NCBI RefSeq assembly: GCF_000799715.1
Contig: NZ_JUHG01000011.1
Location: forward strand, 1,240,001-1,304,000
DNA length: 64,000 bases
Origin: Martinezella rhizogenes
Lineage (GTDB): Bacteria > Pseudomonadota > Alphaproteobacteria > Rhizobiales > Rhizobiaceae
Reading direction: 5' to 3'
A program made the position numbers and the translations under genes. The notes beneath the pieces are model-generated. The model made no database searches. It was not told the DNA's origin and saw only the letters and a program-made list of their open reading frames with translations. This document shows, piece by piece, positions 18,010 to 27,672 of this stretch (position 1 is the first letter of the stretch; the number at the start of each line of letters is the position of its first letter).

Positions 18010-18819
18010 ATGACGGGCATCTCACAGGCGCCGCTTCATTCGAACCATCGGGAACGCGAGATCCTGGAGGAGCTCCGGCTCGCCGGCGGGGCTAGCCGCA
18101 TCCAGTTTCTCGCCGAGCGGCTGGACGTCTCGGAAGAGACAATCCGGCGCAATATCCGCAGCTTGGAGGCCCATGGCCTCGTCACCAAGGTGCATGGCGG
18201 CGTCCACATCAAGGACTCGTTCATCGAGCAGCCCCTGCATTTCCGCATGAACGAGAACGCGGAAGCCAAGCGCATCATCGCCGCCCGTGTCGCGATGATC
18301 ATACAGGACGGCGACACGATCTTCCTCGATATCGGCTCGACCACGGCCTTCATCGCCGTGGCGCTACAGAAGCACCAGAACCTCTTCATAGTTACCAATG
18401 CCGTCTCGGTCGCGCATGCGCTGGCGACCCGCAACGGCAATCGCGTCTTCTTCGCCGGCGGCGAGCTGCGCAGTCACGATGGCGGGGCCTTCGGTGCCGA
18501 AGCGAGCAATTTCCTGCGCCGCTTCAATGTCCGGCATGCTGTCCTGTCCGTCGGCGCCGTCAACGCCACCTCCGGCTTCATGCTGCACGATCTCGAGGAA
18601 GCGGAATATTCCCGTGAAGCGGCGCGGCGCGCCGAAAACCGTATCATCGTCGCCGACAGCGCCAAATTCGGCCGCACTGCCCCGATCATCATCGACGATC
18701 CCAGCATCTACAACATGATGGTCACCGACGACACGCCGCCTGCGGATATCCAGGCCATGCTCGAGCGCAACGAGATCGACCTCGTCGTCGCCAGCCAGCG
18801 CCGCGTGGAGCAGCGCTGA
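18010..18819 (+). CDS. DeoR/GlpR-family transcriptional regulator
   Basis: DNA-binding repressor of 269 residues. An N-terminal winged helix-turn-helix (EREILEELRLAGGASRIQFLAERLDVSEETIRRNI) is followed by VTKVHGGV. A DeoRC sensor domain comes next, with DGDTIFLDIGSTT and FFAGGELRSHDGGAFG, the usual sugar-phosphate-binding motifs. The ATG at 18010 is chosen since upstream residues do not resemble the family. It is divergent from the kinase/dimethylglycine dehydrogenase operon and may control it, though the usual ligand class would be a phosphorylated metabolite, which a choline-type kinase could supply. Confidence 0.87.
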   Translation: MTGISQAPLHSNHREREILEELRLAGGASRIQFLAERLDVSEETIRRNIRSLEAHGLVTKVHGGVHIKDSFIEQPLHFRMNENAEAKRIIAARVAMIIQDGDTIFLDIGSTTAFIAVALQKHQNLFIVTNAVSVAHALATRNGNRVFFAGGELRSHDGGAFGAEASNFLRRFNVRHAVLSVGAVNATSGFMLHDLEEAEYSREAARRAENRIIVADSAKFGRTAPIIIDDPSIYNMMVTDDTPPADIQAMLERNEIDLVVASQRRVEQR

Positions 18820-18833
18820 GGGGACGCTGTATC

Positions 18834-20462
18834 TTAAGCCGCGTGCGCCGAATGCTCCGCGATCGCAGGCTCTCCTGAAGACGCCGGCGGGATCCAGCGT
18901 GGCACGGCGGGGCCGGCAAAATCGATGGTCAGGGAAAAGGATCCACGGCAACCTCCCCAGAGAGACGAAGGCAAGCGTGCATGTCCGGTGGTCCAGCGGC
19001 GGTAACCGTCCTCGACATAATGAAAACCATCGATCAACCGGTCATCGTCCACGGAGATATATCTGGCATCCGTGACTTCATCATTGATGACCAGCTTCGA
19101 GACACAAACGCCGAGCTGGCGGCCGTCGCCGGAGGAACCGATCAGGTTCGGCGCGCCCCATTCCGAGGCGAGCCATAGTTCGGACACCGAGGCCGGCACA
19201 TGAAACTTCGCGCGCCAGTCGTTGAGGACAGGATCGATGCGTTGTCCGTCGGCAACCAGATGCACATCGGCAAAGGGATCGTCGCTCAGGGTCCACCCCA
19301 TGTCGAGGGCGCGCGCGCGGAGTTGCATCCGAACAGCCTCGACCAGCGGCCCCTCCGGGGCATAGGCTAGGCGTCTTTGGCCGCCATCCTTCACCAGCTG
19401 AATTGGATTGCCCGTTGCCCGGGAAAAGAAATTGCGGTTCCCATGGTCGATATAGCTTTCCGACGGCAATCCATTCGTCACGAGGATATCGTGCTCATCC
19501 AGTTCCACATGCCAGTATGTCACCTTCGCACATTCGACCTGTACGACTGTCGCTCCGTTCACGAGCGCCGAAGCGGGTATCAGAAGATCGGTCACGACGG
19601 TGGTGCAAATACCATGTGCCGGAGAGACATGGAGATCATATTCAGGCTTGTTGGGCCCAAGGGCGCCGGCGGCAATGCGGATCGGCCAGCATGCATGGAC
19701 GTCTCGCGCATTGGCGCAATCCAGCTCCGCGCTTCCGATCCATCGGATGGGGCGTTGTTGTGAGGATGCCGTAATGGCAACGTCTCCAACCCGTAAATCC
19801 TCGACGGCAATGTCACCTCGTGTCGTGCGGACCAGCGTCCCCGTGACAAGGCAAACGACGATCGTTCCGGTGGCGGCATCCAGTATAAACGTCGAAGGGT
19901 TGAGATTGGCCGCGAAGTTGAGCGTGTAATTGCCGGCAGTCGTAACGAATGTTGCTATCTGACCGTCGACTGAAATACTCGAAACCGCTCCCGGGCCATT
20001 ATAGGCTATGGTTGCCGAATTGGTTTGGCTGTACTCATAAATGGTACCGTCGAATTGCGTGGAAAAATTAAACTGTGCGCCATCGCCCAGCGTCACCACT
20101 TGAGAGGAGCCCGATCCGCCCCATTGATAGCTCCCCCCGACAAAAACCCAACCGACGGCCGAGGTTACTCCGCTGCCGGCTTCCAGGTGGGACAAGGAGC
20201 TAATGGAGATACCCCCGCCGCCGGTGATCGGTCCATCTATCTTTATCCAGGTTTGGCGGAAGCCGCCATAAAGGTTGAGGGTACTGGCGGGCGAAAGAAA
20301 GAGGCTGCCGATATCAGGCTGATGTCCAAAATAGGGGGTAACGGTGTCGCCATTATCAACGACAATAGAATCTCCAAAGCTGGGAAGAGCGTTCGTGGAC
20401 CAATTGCCGGGATCGATCCAAAGACCGTTACCGTTGTCATTCGTCCAGGTGCAGGTTGCCAT
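18834..20462 (-). CDS. Hint (hedgehog/intein) domain protein
   Basis: 542-residue protein. The N-terminal ~200 residues are Gly/Ser/Asn-rich and begin with WTNDNGNGLWIDPGNWST, like beta-helical surface proteins. A Hint_2-type domain starts at Cys204 (CLVTGTLVRTTRGDIAVEDL) and includes LHVSPAHGI at 277-285 with two histidines expected in the active site. Hint domains perform N-S acyl shift and can cleave or splice the chain just before the Cys. No classical signal peptide is visible, which fits type I secretion or an unknown route. No partner gene is apparent. Confidence 0.8.
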   Translation of the reverse strand: MATCTWTNDNGNGLWIDPGNWSTNALPSFGDSIVVDNGDTVTPYFGHQPDIGSLFLSPASTLNLYGGFRQTWIKIDGPITGGGGISISSLSHLEAGSGVTSAVGWVFVGGSYQWGGSGSSQVVTLGDGAQFNFSTQFDGTIYEYSQTNSATIAYNGPGAVSSISVDGQIATFVTTAGNYTLNFAANLNPSTFILDAATGTIVVCLVTGTLVRTTRGDIAVEDLRVGDVAITASSQQRPIRWIGSAELDCANARDVHACWPIRIAAGALGPNKPEYDLHVSPAHGICTTVVTDLLIPASALVNGATVVQVECAKVTYWHVELDEHDILVTNGLPSESYIDHGNRNFFSRATGNPIQLVKDGGQRRLAYAPEGPLVEAVRMQLRARALDMGWTLSDDPFADVHLVADGQRIDPVLNDWRAKFHVPASVSELWLASEWGAPNLIGSSGDGRQLGVCVSKLVINDEVTDARYISVDDDRLIDGFHYVEDGYRRWTTGHARLPSSLWGGCRGSFSLTIDFAGPAVPRWIPPASSGEPAIAEHSAHAA

Positions 20463-20584
20463 CGATATCCCCTCGGATCATGATGCCAGCTGGAAAAGTC
20501 GCAGAAGCGCCTAACGGCTACCGAGTATACGGTAGCACGCAACTCGCTTATTAGTCGAGTCGCATATATCATTACTCGAGTTGT

Positions 20585-21466
20585 TCAGCCCTTGCACATG
20601 GCTTCCAGCGTCAGCGCCGCCTTGCTGGCATGGCGCTCCTTATGGCGCAGCAGGCGAAAGCTGCGGACAGGCAGGTCGAAGGCTGCCCGGACCAGCAAAC
20701 CCTGCTGCAGATAGGCCCCGGCAGCCGCGCTGGAGATCGCCGCGGCACTCTGCCCGGAGCAGACCGCCGACAGAACGGCCTCGTTCGACGGCAGCACCAG
20801 TGCCACGCTCAGATCGCGCGGCGAGGCGCCAAGCTTCGCGATGGCGTTTTCGAATTCGGACCGCGTGCCCGACCCTTCCTCGCGCATCACCCATGAGGTG
20901 CCCGTGGCAAGATCGGCTGCGGAAAGCCGCCTGCCGTCCGCCCAGGGATGAGCCGGCGGTACGACGATCACCAACGCATCTTGCGCCACCACCTTCATTG
21001 AGAGAGCCGGCGCATCCACCTCGCCTTCGACAAAGCCCAGTTCGGCGGTGCCCTCGATCACCGCCTCGGTGACCGTGCGCGTATTGCCGATCGTCAGATC
21101 GAGATCGATGCCCGGATAATCGCGGCGGAACCGCATCAACACGGGCGGCAGCCAGTAACTGGCGATGGTCTGGCTGGCGCACAGGCTGAGCCGGCCGCGC
21201 TGCAGGCCACCGAGTTCGGAAAGCATGAGTTCGGCCGAGCGAACACGCGCCAGCGTCGCCCTGGCCTCGCCGAGAAAGGTACGGCCGGTTTCCGTCAGCT
21301 CGATCCGCCGGCCGACACGATGGAACAGCTCGACGCCGTAATAGGCTTCGAGATTCTTGATCGCCGAACTCACCGCCGACGGCGTCAGGTGGATGGCCTC
21401 CGCCGCATGGGTCAAATGCTCCCGCTCGGCGACGGCGACGAAAATGGCGAGTTGCTCGAAGGTCAT
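20585..21466 (-). CDS. LysR-family regulator (YeiE-like position)
   Basis: 293 residues. The N-terminal helix-turn-helix MTFEQLAIFVAVAEREHLTHAAEAIHLTPSAVSSAIKNLE is shown here only by its ends: MTFEQLAIF at the start and SAVSSAIKNLE in the recognition helix. The rest is a two-lobed effector domain. It is divergent from a YeiH-family transporter with only 49 bases between the start codons; the same arrangement is seen for yeiE and yeiH in enterobacteria. It probably controls that transporter through the inverted repeat at 21485-21513. Confidence 0.9.
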   Translation of the reverse strand: MTFEQLAIFVAVAEREHLTHAAEAIHLTPSAVSSAIKNLEAYYGVELFHRVGRRIELTETGRTFLGEARATLARVRSAELMLSELGGLQRGRLSLCASQTIASYWLPPVLMRFRRDYPGIDLDLTIGNTRTVTEAVIEGTAELGFVEGEVDAPALSMKVVAQDALVIVVPPAHPWADGRRLSAADLATGTSWVMREEGSGTRSEFENAIAKLGASPRDLSVALVLPSNEAVLSAVCSGQSAAAISSAAAGAYLQQGLLVRAAFDLPVRSFRLLRHKERHASKAALTLEAMCKG

Positions 21467-21484
21467 GGGAAATCATTCTAATTT

Positions 21485-21513
21485 ATCGAATGAAACATAG
21501 GATAATATTCGAT
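21485..21513. promoter_or_regulatory. Candidate LysR operator, ATCGAAT-N15-ATTCGAT
   Basis: Perfect seven-base inverted repeat with a 15-base spacer in the divergent lysR-yeiH spacer. Dyads of this type are the usual recognition and activation sites of LysR proteins. It touches the first possible start codons of the transporter, arguing that translation may begin further downstream. Confidence 0.5.
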
Positions 21514-21515
21514 GG

Positions 21516-22592
21516 ATGTCGACATCGGTAGATGAGACTTTCCCGGCACAGCAATTCTCCGTAGCCGAATGGCGGTGCCGCATGCCCCTTTTCCAACGAA
21601 CAGCGATCATCCTTCCCGGCCTCGCCCTGACCAGCGCTGTAGCCCTTCTTGCCTATGCCGGCGAACGTGCCGAGATCGGCATCTTCGGCGGCAGATGGAT
21701 CGAGAGCCTGGTGCTTGCCATTGCGCTCGGCATCGTCGTCTGCACCGTCAGGCCGCTCTCGCCCTCCCTGCGCCCTGGCATCGATTTCAGCGCCAAGATC
21801 CTGCTTGAAATCGCCATCGTCCTGCTGGGCGCCTCGATCAGTCTTTCGGCGATCGATCAGGCCGGTGTCTGGCTGATCGCCGGCATCGCCATCGTCGTCG
21901 TGCTGTCGATCGCCGCCACCTATGCCATCGGCCGGCTGCTCGGCCTGCCGCCGAAGCTGGCGACGCTGATCGCCTGTGGCAACTCCATTTGCGGCAACTC
22001 GGCCATCGTCGCCATCGCCCCGGTCATCGAGGCGGGATCGGAGGAAACCGCCGCGGCCCTTGCCTTCACCGCCGTGCTCGGCATCGCCGCCGTCTTTCTG
22101 CTGCCGCTTTTCTATTTCCATGCCGGCATGAGCGTGGGCCAATATGGGGTACTGGCCGGGCTCACCGTCTATGCCGTGCCACAGGTGCTTGCCGCTACCG
22201 CGCCGGTCGGTCTGCTGGCCGTGCAAACCGGTACGGTCGTCAAGCTCATCCGCGTGCTGATGCTTGGCCCGATCATCTTTCTGCTCGGCATCGTCACCAA
22301 GACCAAAACCGCAGGCGCGGGCCACCGCCGCTCGTTGGTTCCCTGGTTCATCTGCGGCTTTCTGGGGCTGATGGCGTTGCGCTCCTTCGGCCTGATCCCG
22401 GACACGCTGGTCGCGCCGATGGCCTTGGTCTCGAACCTGCTGACGGTGATCGCGATGGCAGCGCTCGGCCTGTCGGTGAACATCCGCTCCGTCGCCCATG
22501 CCGGCGGCCGGGTGATCGCGGCGGCAACGCTGTCATTGATAACGCTCGGCGTCATCAGCTACGCGCTGATCGCCGCCTTGCAGATCCATTAG
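21516..22592 (+). CDS. YeiH/UPF0324 family putative transporter
   Basis: Polytopic inner-membrane protein of 358 residues with about ten hydrophobic segments. ACGNSICGNSAIVAIAPVI is the hallmark of the YeiH (UPF0324) family, sometimes annotated as sulfate exporters. The start is uncertain: ATG 21516 lies against the putative operator, while ATG 21582 (MPLFQRTAIILPG) would give a leader closer to the family. The 3' end overlaps the convergent GGDEF-EAL gene by 38 bases. Physiological substrate unknown. Confidence 0.82.
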   Translation: MSTSVDETFPAQQFSVAEWRCRMPLFQRTAIILPGLALTSAVALLAYAGERAEIGIFGGRWIESLVLAIALGIVVCTVRPLSPSLRPGIDFSAKILLEIAIVLLGASISLSAIDQAGVWLIAGIAIVVVLSIAATYAIGRLLGLPPKLATLIACGNSICGNSAIVAIAPVIEAGSEETAAALAFTAVLGIAAVFLLPLFYFHAGMSVGQYGVLAGLTVYAVPQVLAATAPVGLLAVQTGTVVKLIRVLMLGPIIFLLGIVTKTKTAGAGHRRSLVPWFICGFLGLMALRSFGLIPDTLVAPMALVSNLLTVIAMAALGLSVNIRSVAHAGGRVIAAATLSLITLGVISYALIAALQIH

Positions 22593-24393
22593 CGCCACCC
22601 TTGCCTTGGGTGGCAATGGCACTCCGCTGCTCATTGGGCCTCTCGGCCGACACCAGCAACGTGGCAATCTCGTTGGCCGGAGATGGATAGCCGATCGCAT
22701 AACCCTGGAGTCCATCGCAGCCGGCCTGCGCCAGGAGCGTTGCATGTTCCTCGGTCTCCACGCCTTCCGCCATGACCTCGACGCTAAGCGCTCTTGCTAT
22801 CTCGACGATCGAGCCGACAAGACGGCGCTGCTCGTCCGAGACAGTAATCGCCGTCACCAATTGCCGGTCAATCTTCAGCCGTTTCGGCTTCAGCTTCACC
22901 AGGCCGATCAACGAGGCATGGCCGGAACCGAAATCATCGATCTCGATATCGATGTCCATCCTTTTGATCGCATCGACATTGGCGAGCACCCTGTCGTCGG
23001 GATCATCGAGAAAGATCGTCTCGATCAATTCGAAAACGACGGCATGGCGCGGTATGTTCAGCATATGTAACCGCTCGATCAGGCCCGGATCAGCCAGACG
23101 GCTTGCAGAAATATTGACGGCAATGCGCGGCGGTGTCAGCCCCTGCTCGACCCATACAGCCCGGTCTGAGAGCGCGCAATTGAGAACGGCCGCGTCGATC
23201 TCGGCCGTCAGCCCATATTCTTCCGCCACCTTCAGAAAAGCTGCGGGTACGAGCAGCCCCTTCTCTGGATGCCGCCAGCGGGCCAAAGCCTCGAGGCCAA
23301 TGATCCGCCGGCTGCGCGCATCCACCTGAATCTGGTAGAAAGGCACGATCTCGCCTCGCATCAGCGCCAGCCGCAGTTCCTCCGCCAACTGCCGCTCGGC
23401 CTGCAGATCGGATTGCAGTTTCGGTGTGAAAAACTCGACTCGATTGCGGCCAAGCTTCTTGGCCTGATAAAGGGCAATATCGGATTCCGCCAGCAGATTG
23501 CTAGCGCCATCGGCAATACTCCAGGCCGCACCGATCGAGGCGCCCATCTGCAACATGTCGTGATCGAAGCGTATGTCGCGCCGCAACCGCCACAGAATGT
23601 CCTCGGCAACGGTTCCGACTTCATCTGATGTAGCAATGTTGACCAGCACCGCAACAAACTCATCTCCACCGACACGGGCGACCATATCGCCAGCAGCGAT
23701 CGCTCCCAAAATTCGTGCCGCTGCCGTCTGCAGCGTCGTATCGCCGGCCGCATGCCCCCATTTGTCGTTGATCTGCTTGAAGCCGTCGAGATCGATATGA
23801 AGGATCGCCAGTGTCTCCACCGCCCTGTCCGCTTGCAATTCCGCCAGCCGGCGGTCGAAGTAGCGGCGGTTGGGAAGACCGGTCAGATAGTCATGGTCGG
23901 CGGCGTGCTCGGTGCGCGCACGGCTCTGTTCCAGCGCAATCGCGCGGGCTTCGGCGACCGCTTTCTGATTGGTCAGTTCGCGGTTGAGCAGAACATCGAC
24001 GGTGACGTCCCATTCCGCCCCGATGAAGGCCGGCGCGCCGTCTGGCCCCTCGAAGAAATGGGCGCGCGAGCGCAGATAGCGAACGTTTCCATCGGGCAGG
24101 ATGATGCGAAATTCCGAATTGTAGAAGCCTTTTTCCACGATGGCCGCATCGAAGTCGGCGATGGCCCGCTCGACGTCATCGGGATGCAGGGCATTCAACC
24201 AAACCGCCGCCGATACTTTGCGGTTGCGGAGACCGGTCTGATAAAGCTTGTGCATCTGCGAATCCCAGAGCACTTCCTTCTCGTTGATATTATGCTCCCA
24301 AACCCCGATTTGCGACGTCTCCAGCGCCAGCTCCAGTCTCCTCAAGAGGTTCTGGAACTCCAGCTCGGATCGCCCTGATATCGTCTCTCCCAT
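22555..24393 (-). CDS. PAS-GGDEF-EAL cyclic-di-GMP signalling protein
   Basis: 612-residue cytoplasmic sensor with no membrane segment. A PAS domain fills about residues 20-135. The GGDEF diguanylate cyclase domain has an intact GGDEF at 242-246 but no RxxD inhibitory site five residues before it. The EAL phosphodiesterase domain has intact EAL at 368-370 and later ETIFLDD, DDFGSGHASL and EGVET motifs needed for metal binding. Both activities could therefore be real, with the PAS domain deciding the balance. Its 3' end overlaps the YeiH gene on the other strand. Confidence 0.93.
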   Translation of the reverse strand: MGETISGRSELEFQNLLRRLELALETSQIGVWEHNINEKEVLWDSQMHKLYQTGLRNRKVSAAVWLNALHPDDVERAIADFDAAIVEKGFYNSEFRIILPDGNVRYLRSRAHFFEGPDGAPAFIGAEWDVTVDVLLNRELTNQKAVAEARAIALEQSRARTEHAADHDYLTGLPNRRYFDRRLAELQADRAVETLAILHIDLDGFKQINDKWGHAAGDTTLQTAAARILGAIAAGDMVARVGGDEFVAVLVNIATSDEVGTVAEDILWRLRRDIRFDHDMLQMGASIGAAWSIADGASNLLAESDIALYQAKKLGRNRVEFFTPKLQSDLQAERQLAEELRLALMRGEIVPFYQIQVDARSRRIIGLEALARWRHPEKGLLVPAAFLKVAEEYGLTAEIDAAVLNCALSDRAVWVEQGLTPPRIAVNISASRLADPGLIERLHMLNIPRHAVVFELIETIFLDDPDDRVLANVDAIKRMDIDIEIDDFGSGHASLIGLVKLKPKRLKIDRQLVTAITVSDEQRRLVGSIVEIARALSVEVMAEGVETEEHATLLAQAGCDGLQGYAIGYPSPANEIATLLVSAERPNEQRSAIATQGKGGANGSARRRSARS

Positions 24394-24530
24394 TGAGTTC
24401 GAGCCCCTCCGGACACATGGAACGCCTGCATAGTCCAGGCGATATCCTGACAGTACTCCCTTTCACGATATTTAATAACGTTCGCATGATTGCAGGCTTT
24501 TGCCCGCAACCATCGTTGCAATCGTTTTTT

Positions 24531-26315
24531 TCAATGATTATGACGCGGCGGATTGGCCGCGAGATCACGGAAATCCGCGGCGCCTTCGAGCACCGCGCCG
24601 TCGGAAAGCTGCGTGACCGAGCGGCGATAGATGCGCTGCCAGGGCGTAGCGTCCGGCGGGACAGCCGGAATGCCATCACCCTTGCGCCGTTCGATTTCAG
24701 CCTCCTCCACCAGCATGTCGCAGAGGCCGAGATTGAAGTCGATCCGGATGGTATCGCCGGTTCTCAGCCAGGCAAGCCCGCCGCCCGCCGCACTTTCCGG
24801 CGAGGCATTGAGGATGGAAGGGCTATCGGCGGTGCCTGACTGGCGGCCATCGCCGATCGTCGGCAGGCTGAGGATGCCGCGCTTCAACAACGCATCCGGC
24901 GGCTGCATGTTGACGACTTCGGCCGAACCGGGCCAGCCGATCGGTCCAGCGCCGCGGATGACGAGAATGGTGTTCTCATCGATACCGAGATCCGCATCGT
25001 TGATGCGCTTGTGATAGTCCTCCGAGCCGTCGAAGACGACCGCCCTGCCCTCGAACACGCCTTCGCGGCCCGGCTCCAGCAGATAGCGATTGCGGAAATC
25101 CTCCGACACGACGCTCATCTTCATGATAGCGAAATCGAAGAGATTGCCCTTCAGCACCAGGAAACCCGCCCGCTCCTTCAGCGGCTGCGCAAAGGGGAGG
25201 ATGACCTCGCGATCCGTCGCCTCACGCCCCTTCAGGTTCTCCGCCATGGTCTTGCCGGTCACCGTCGGACAGTCGCCATCGAGCTTGCCGACCTGCAGCA
25301 GTTCCCACATGATGGCCGGCACGCCGCCGGCGCGGTGGAAGCGCTCGCCGAGATAGGCGCCCGCCGGCTGCACGTTGGCGAGCAGCGGAATGTCGAAGCC
25401 ATGCACCTGCCAGTCCTCGGGATGAAGCTCGACGCCGGCATGCTTGGCCATGGCGGCCAGATGCGGCTGCGCATTGGTCGAGCCGCCGATCGCCGAATTG
25501 ACGCGGATCGCGTTGAGAAAAGCCTGCCGGGTCAACACGTCGGACGGCTTGATATTTTCGAGCACCAGTTCCACGGCGCGCCGCCCGGTGCGATAGGCCA
25601 TCTGCCCGCGCTCACGATAGGCGCCAGGAATGGCGGCGCAGCCGGTGAGCGACATGCCGAGCGCTTCGGCCATGGCATTCATGGTCGAGGCCGTGCCCAT
25701 GGTGTTACAGTGACCGATCGAGGGTGCCGAGGCGAGTGACGCCTCCATGAATTCCTCTTCGTCGATCTCTCCGGCCGCGAGCTTGCGGCGCGAGCGCCAG
25801 ATCACCGTGCCGGAACCGGCCAGCTCGCCATCGTGCCAGCCATCCAGCATCGGCCCGCCGGAGAGCACGATCGCCGGGATATTGACGGTGGACGCCGCCA
25901 TCAGCGCCGACGGCGTAGTCTTGTCGCAGCCCGTCGTCAGTACGACGCCGTCGAGCGGATAGCCGTAGAGCACCTCGACGAGACCGAGATAGGCGAGATT
26001 GCGGTCGAGAGCCGCGGTCGGGCGCTTGCAGTTCTCGAAGATCGGATGGGTCGGAAACTCGATCGGAATGCCGCCGGCATCGCGAATGCCGTCACGGACG
26101 CGCTTGGCAAGATCGATGTGATGACGGTTACAGGGCGTCAGGTCGCTGCCGCTCTGGGCGATGCCGATGATCGGCTTGCCGGAGCGTAGCTCCTCCGGCG
26201 TGATGCCGTAATTCATGAAGCGCTCGAGATAGAGCGCGGTCATGTCGATATGATCGGGATTGTCGAACCAGTCCTGCGAGCGCAGACGACGTTTGGATGG
26301 ACTGTTGTCGCTCAT
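24531..26315 (-). CDS. xylD: D-xylonate dehydratase (IlvD/Edd family)
   Basis: 594-residue iron-sulfur dehydratase converting D-xylonate to 2-keto-3-deoxy-D-xylonate. From memory, the N-terminal block with [19 protein letters not shown] and the C-terminal PRHNH closely match the biochemically known Caulobacter enzyme, and lengths agree within one residue. Cluster-ligand regions are visible: [19 protein letters not shown] and [11 protein letters not shown]. The [12 protein letters not shown] loop carries the catalytic Ser region. ATG 26315 is chosen over upstream in-frame ATGs because it gives the family N-terminus. It is third in an operon with a beta-hydroxyacid dehydrogenase and a broken epimerase-like gene. 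Confidence 0.88.
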   Translation of the reverse strand: MSDNSPSKRRLRSQDWFDNPDHIDMTALYLERFMNYGITPEELRSGKPIIGIAQSGSDLTPCNRHHIDLAKRVRDGIRDAGGIPIEFPTHPIFENCKRPTAALDRNLAYLGLVEVLYGYPLDGVVLTTGCDKTTPSALMAASTVNIPAIVLSGGPMLDGWHDGELAGSGTVIWRSRRKLAAGEIDEEEFMEASLASAPSIGHCNTMGTASTMNAMAEALGMSLTGCAAIPGAYRERGQMAYRTGRRAVELVLENIKPSDVLTRQAFLNAIRVNSAIGGSTNAQPHLAAMAKHAGVELHPEDWQVHGFDIPLLANVQPAGAYLGERFHRAGGVPAIMWELLQVGKLDGDCPTVTGKTMAENLKGREATDREVILPFAQPLKERAGFLVLKGNLFDFAIMKMSVVSEDFRNRYLLEPGREGVFEGRAVVFDGSEDYHKRINDADLGIDENTILVIRGAGPIGWPGSAEVVNMQPPDALLKRGILSLPTIGDGRQSGTADSPSILNASPESAAGGGLAWLRTGDTIRIDFNLGLCDMLVEEAEIERRKGDGIPAVPPDATPWQRIYRRSVTQLSDGAVLEGAADFRDLAANPPRHNH

Positions 26316-26322
26316 GTCTTTC

Positions 26323-27207
26323 TCAAGCCTTTCCTCGGCCATTCTTGTCTTCCAGATGCAGCAACAGGCCGCTGTGATCGCGCTCCGCGCCACCATTTTC
26401 GACGAATTCGGCGAATTCCGTCCTGACGGTTTCGGTCAGCGGCAAATGAAGCGACAGGCTTCGGCCGGCGGCCAGAACCGCATCGAGATCCTTCAGCTGA
26501 TTGCGGGAGGTTCCGCCAGGCTCGAAATAGCGGTCAATCATGCGCTGGCCATGCAGCTCGAGAATCCGGCTTTCGGCAAATCCGCCACGAATGGCGGCGC
26601 GAAATGCCTCGGGCGAGCCGCCACCGGCCTCGACCAGCAGCATGGCCTCGGCGATCGCCCCGATGGTGACGGCGACGATTTGCTGGTTGCCGAGCTTGGC
26701 GAGCTGGCCGGTGCCGCTCGGTCCGACATGGGTGACGCGGCCGAGCGGGGCGAGCACATCGCGGACACTATCGATGACATCGGCGTCGCCGCCGGCCATG
26801 ATCGCCAGCGTCCCGGCAGCTGCCCCCACCACGCCGCCCGAAACGGGCGCGTCGATAGGGCGAAAGCCGCGCTCGGCCAATTTCGCCGCATGTTCGCGGG
26901 CGACTGGGGGAGCGATCGAGCCATTGTCGATGACGACGGCCCCGGGCGCCAGCGCGTCCGTCACCCCGCTTCCGAACAGAACCTCACTCACCGCGCCGCC
27001 ATTGGTCAGCATGGTGAAAAGCACAGATGCGCCCTTCGCCGCCTCCGCCGCCGTCGCGGCAACGGTCGCTCCGTCAGCCGCCAGTGCATCCGCCTTGCTA
27101 AGGTCACGGTTCCAGACGGTGACGGCAAAACCGGCGCCAAGCAGGCGCCGCGCCATCGGAGCACCCATCAATCCTGTCCCGAGGAAGGCAATCTTCCGAC
27201 CGGTCAT
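26323..27207 (-). CDS. NAD(P)-dependent beta-hydroxyacid dehydrogenase
   Basis: 294-residue member of the 3-hydroxyisobutyrate dehydrogenase/tartronate semialdehyde reductase family. The Rossmann loop is [17 protein letters not shown], the substrate-binding motif is [18 protein letters not shown], and GQLAKLGNQ includes the catalytic Lys region; here the usual KxxNN reads KLGNQ. It sits between xylD and a denD-like remnant, so it may act on a sugar acid such as L-threonate, D-glycerate or a related hydroxy acid. The start codon overlaps the upstream gene's stop as ATGA. Confidence 0.84.
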   Translation of the reverse strand: MTGRKIAFLGTGLMGAPMARRLLGAGFAVTVWNRDLSKADALAADGATVAATAAEAAKGASVLFTMLTNGGAVSEVLFGSGVTDALAPGAVVIDNGSIAPPVAREHAAKLAERGFRPIDAPVSGGVVGAAAGTLAIMAGGDADVIDSVRDVLAPLGRVTHVGPSGTGQLAKLGNQQIVAVTIGAIAEAMLLVEAGGGSPEAFRAAIRGGFAESRILELHGQRMIDRYFEPGGTSRNQLKDLDAVLAAGRSLSLHLPLTETVRTEFAEFVENGGAERDHSGLLLHLEDKNGRGKA

Positions 27208-27422
27208 GACAGCCGTCCTCCCAGCTCGTCCTCGATATGCGTGGACAGATCCCTGGCGCGCGCCTTGACCTTGCCGTTGAACCCTTCCGGCCATAGTGGC
27301 TCGATCACATCGACCAGCGTCAGCCGCTTGATCCCCCGACCACCAAGACCGCCATCGGCCACCAGCCGCGCCGTCAGTTTTCGGCCGATCATGCCGGCTG
27401 CTCCGATGATGGCGATACGCAT
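27204..27422 (-). pseudogene. Truncated denD-like NAD-dependent epimerase/dehydrogenase
   Basis: 72 codons only. MRIAIIGAAGMIGRKLTARL is a normal Rossmann start of the D-erythronate dehydrogenase (DenD)-like epimerase family, which is normally about 320 residues. After residue ~55 the sequence jumps to [19 protein letters not shown], whose end resembles the C-terminus of such proteins. The frame stays open and stops exactly on the next gene's ATG, so an in-frame internal deletion is the simplest reading. The catalytic YxxxK region is absent, so it should be inactive. It may persist because it couples translation of the next gene. Confidence 0.6.
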
Positions 27423-27599
27423 GCATCCTCCCGCATAACGATGAACGGGACAGCTCCTCCGGCCCGATGTACGTCAGTCAATATGCTTATCTGCTTGATA
27501 AACCCATGGCGTCCGCATGCAAACGAAATTGGCGGGCGAGCGGTAAAATCTTTGAAAAACAGATTGGTTGAAATGGAAAATATCAAAGCGGTCCAAGCA

Positions 27600-27631
27600 C
27601 AGAAAAGGGCGGGACCTTGCGGTCCCGCCCA
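27600..27631 (-). terminator. Rho-independent terminator of the RND efflux operon
   Basis: A perfect ten-base GC-rich stem, GGGCGGGACC paired with GGTCCCGCCC around a four-base loop, followed on the minus strand by TTTTCTG. It lies about 40 bases past the stop of the RND permease gene. Confidence 0.8.
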
Positions 27632-27672
27632 TGTCATATCGGGCACTGGGGGTGCTACCCGACACGGTATCC

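Noticed and set aside
24531..26315. Dihydroxy-acid dehydratase IlvD or L-arabonate dehydratase
   Set aside because: The N- and C-terminal sequences and length agree with the D-xylonate dehydratase type; no branched-chain amino-acid genes are adjacent.
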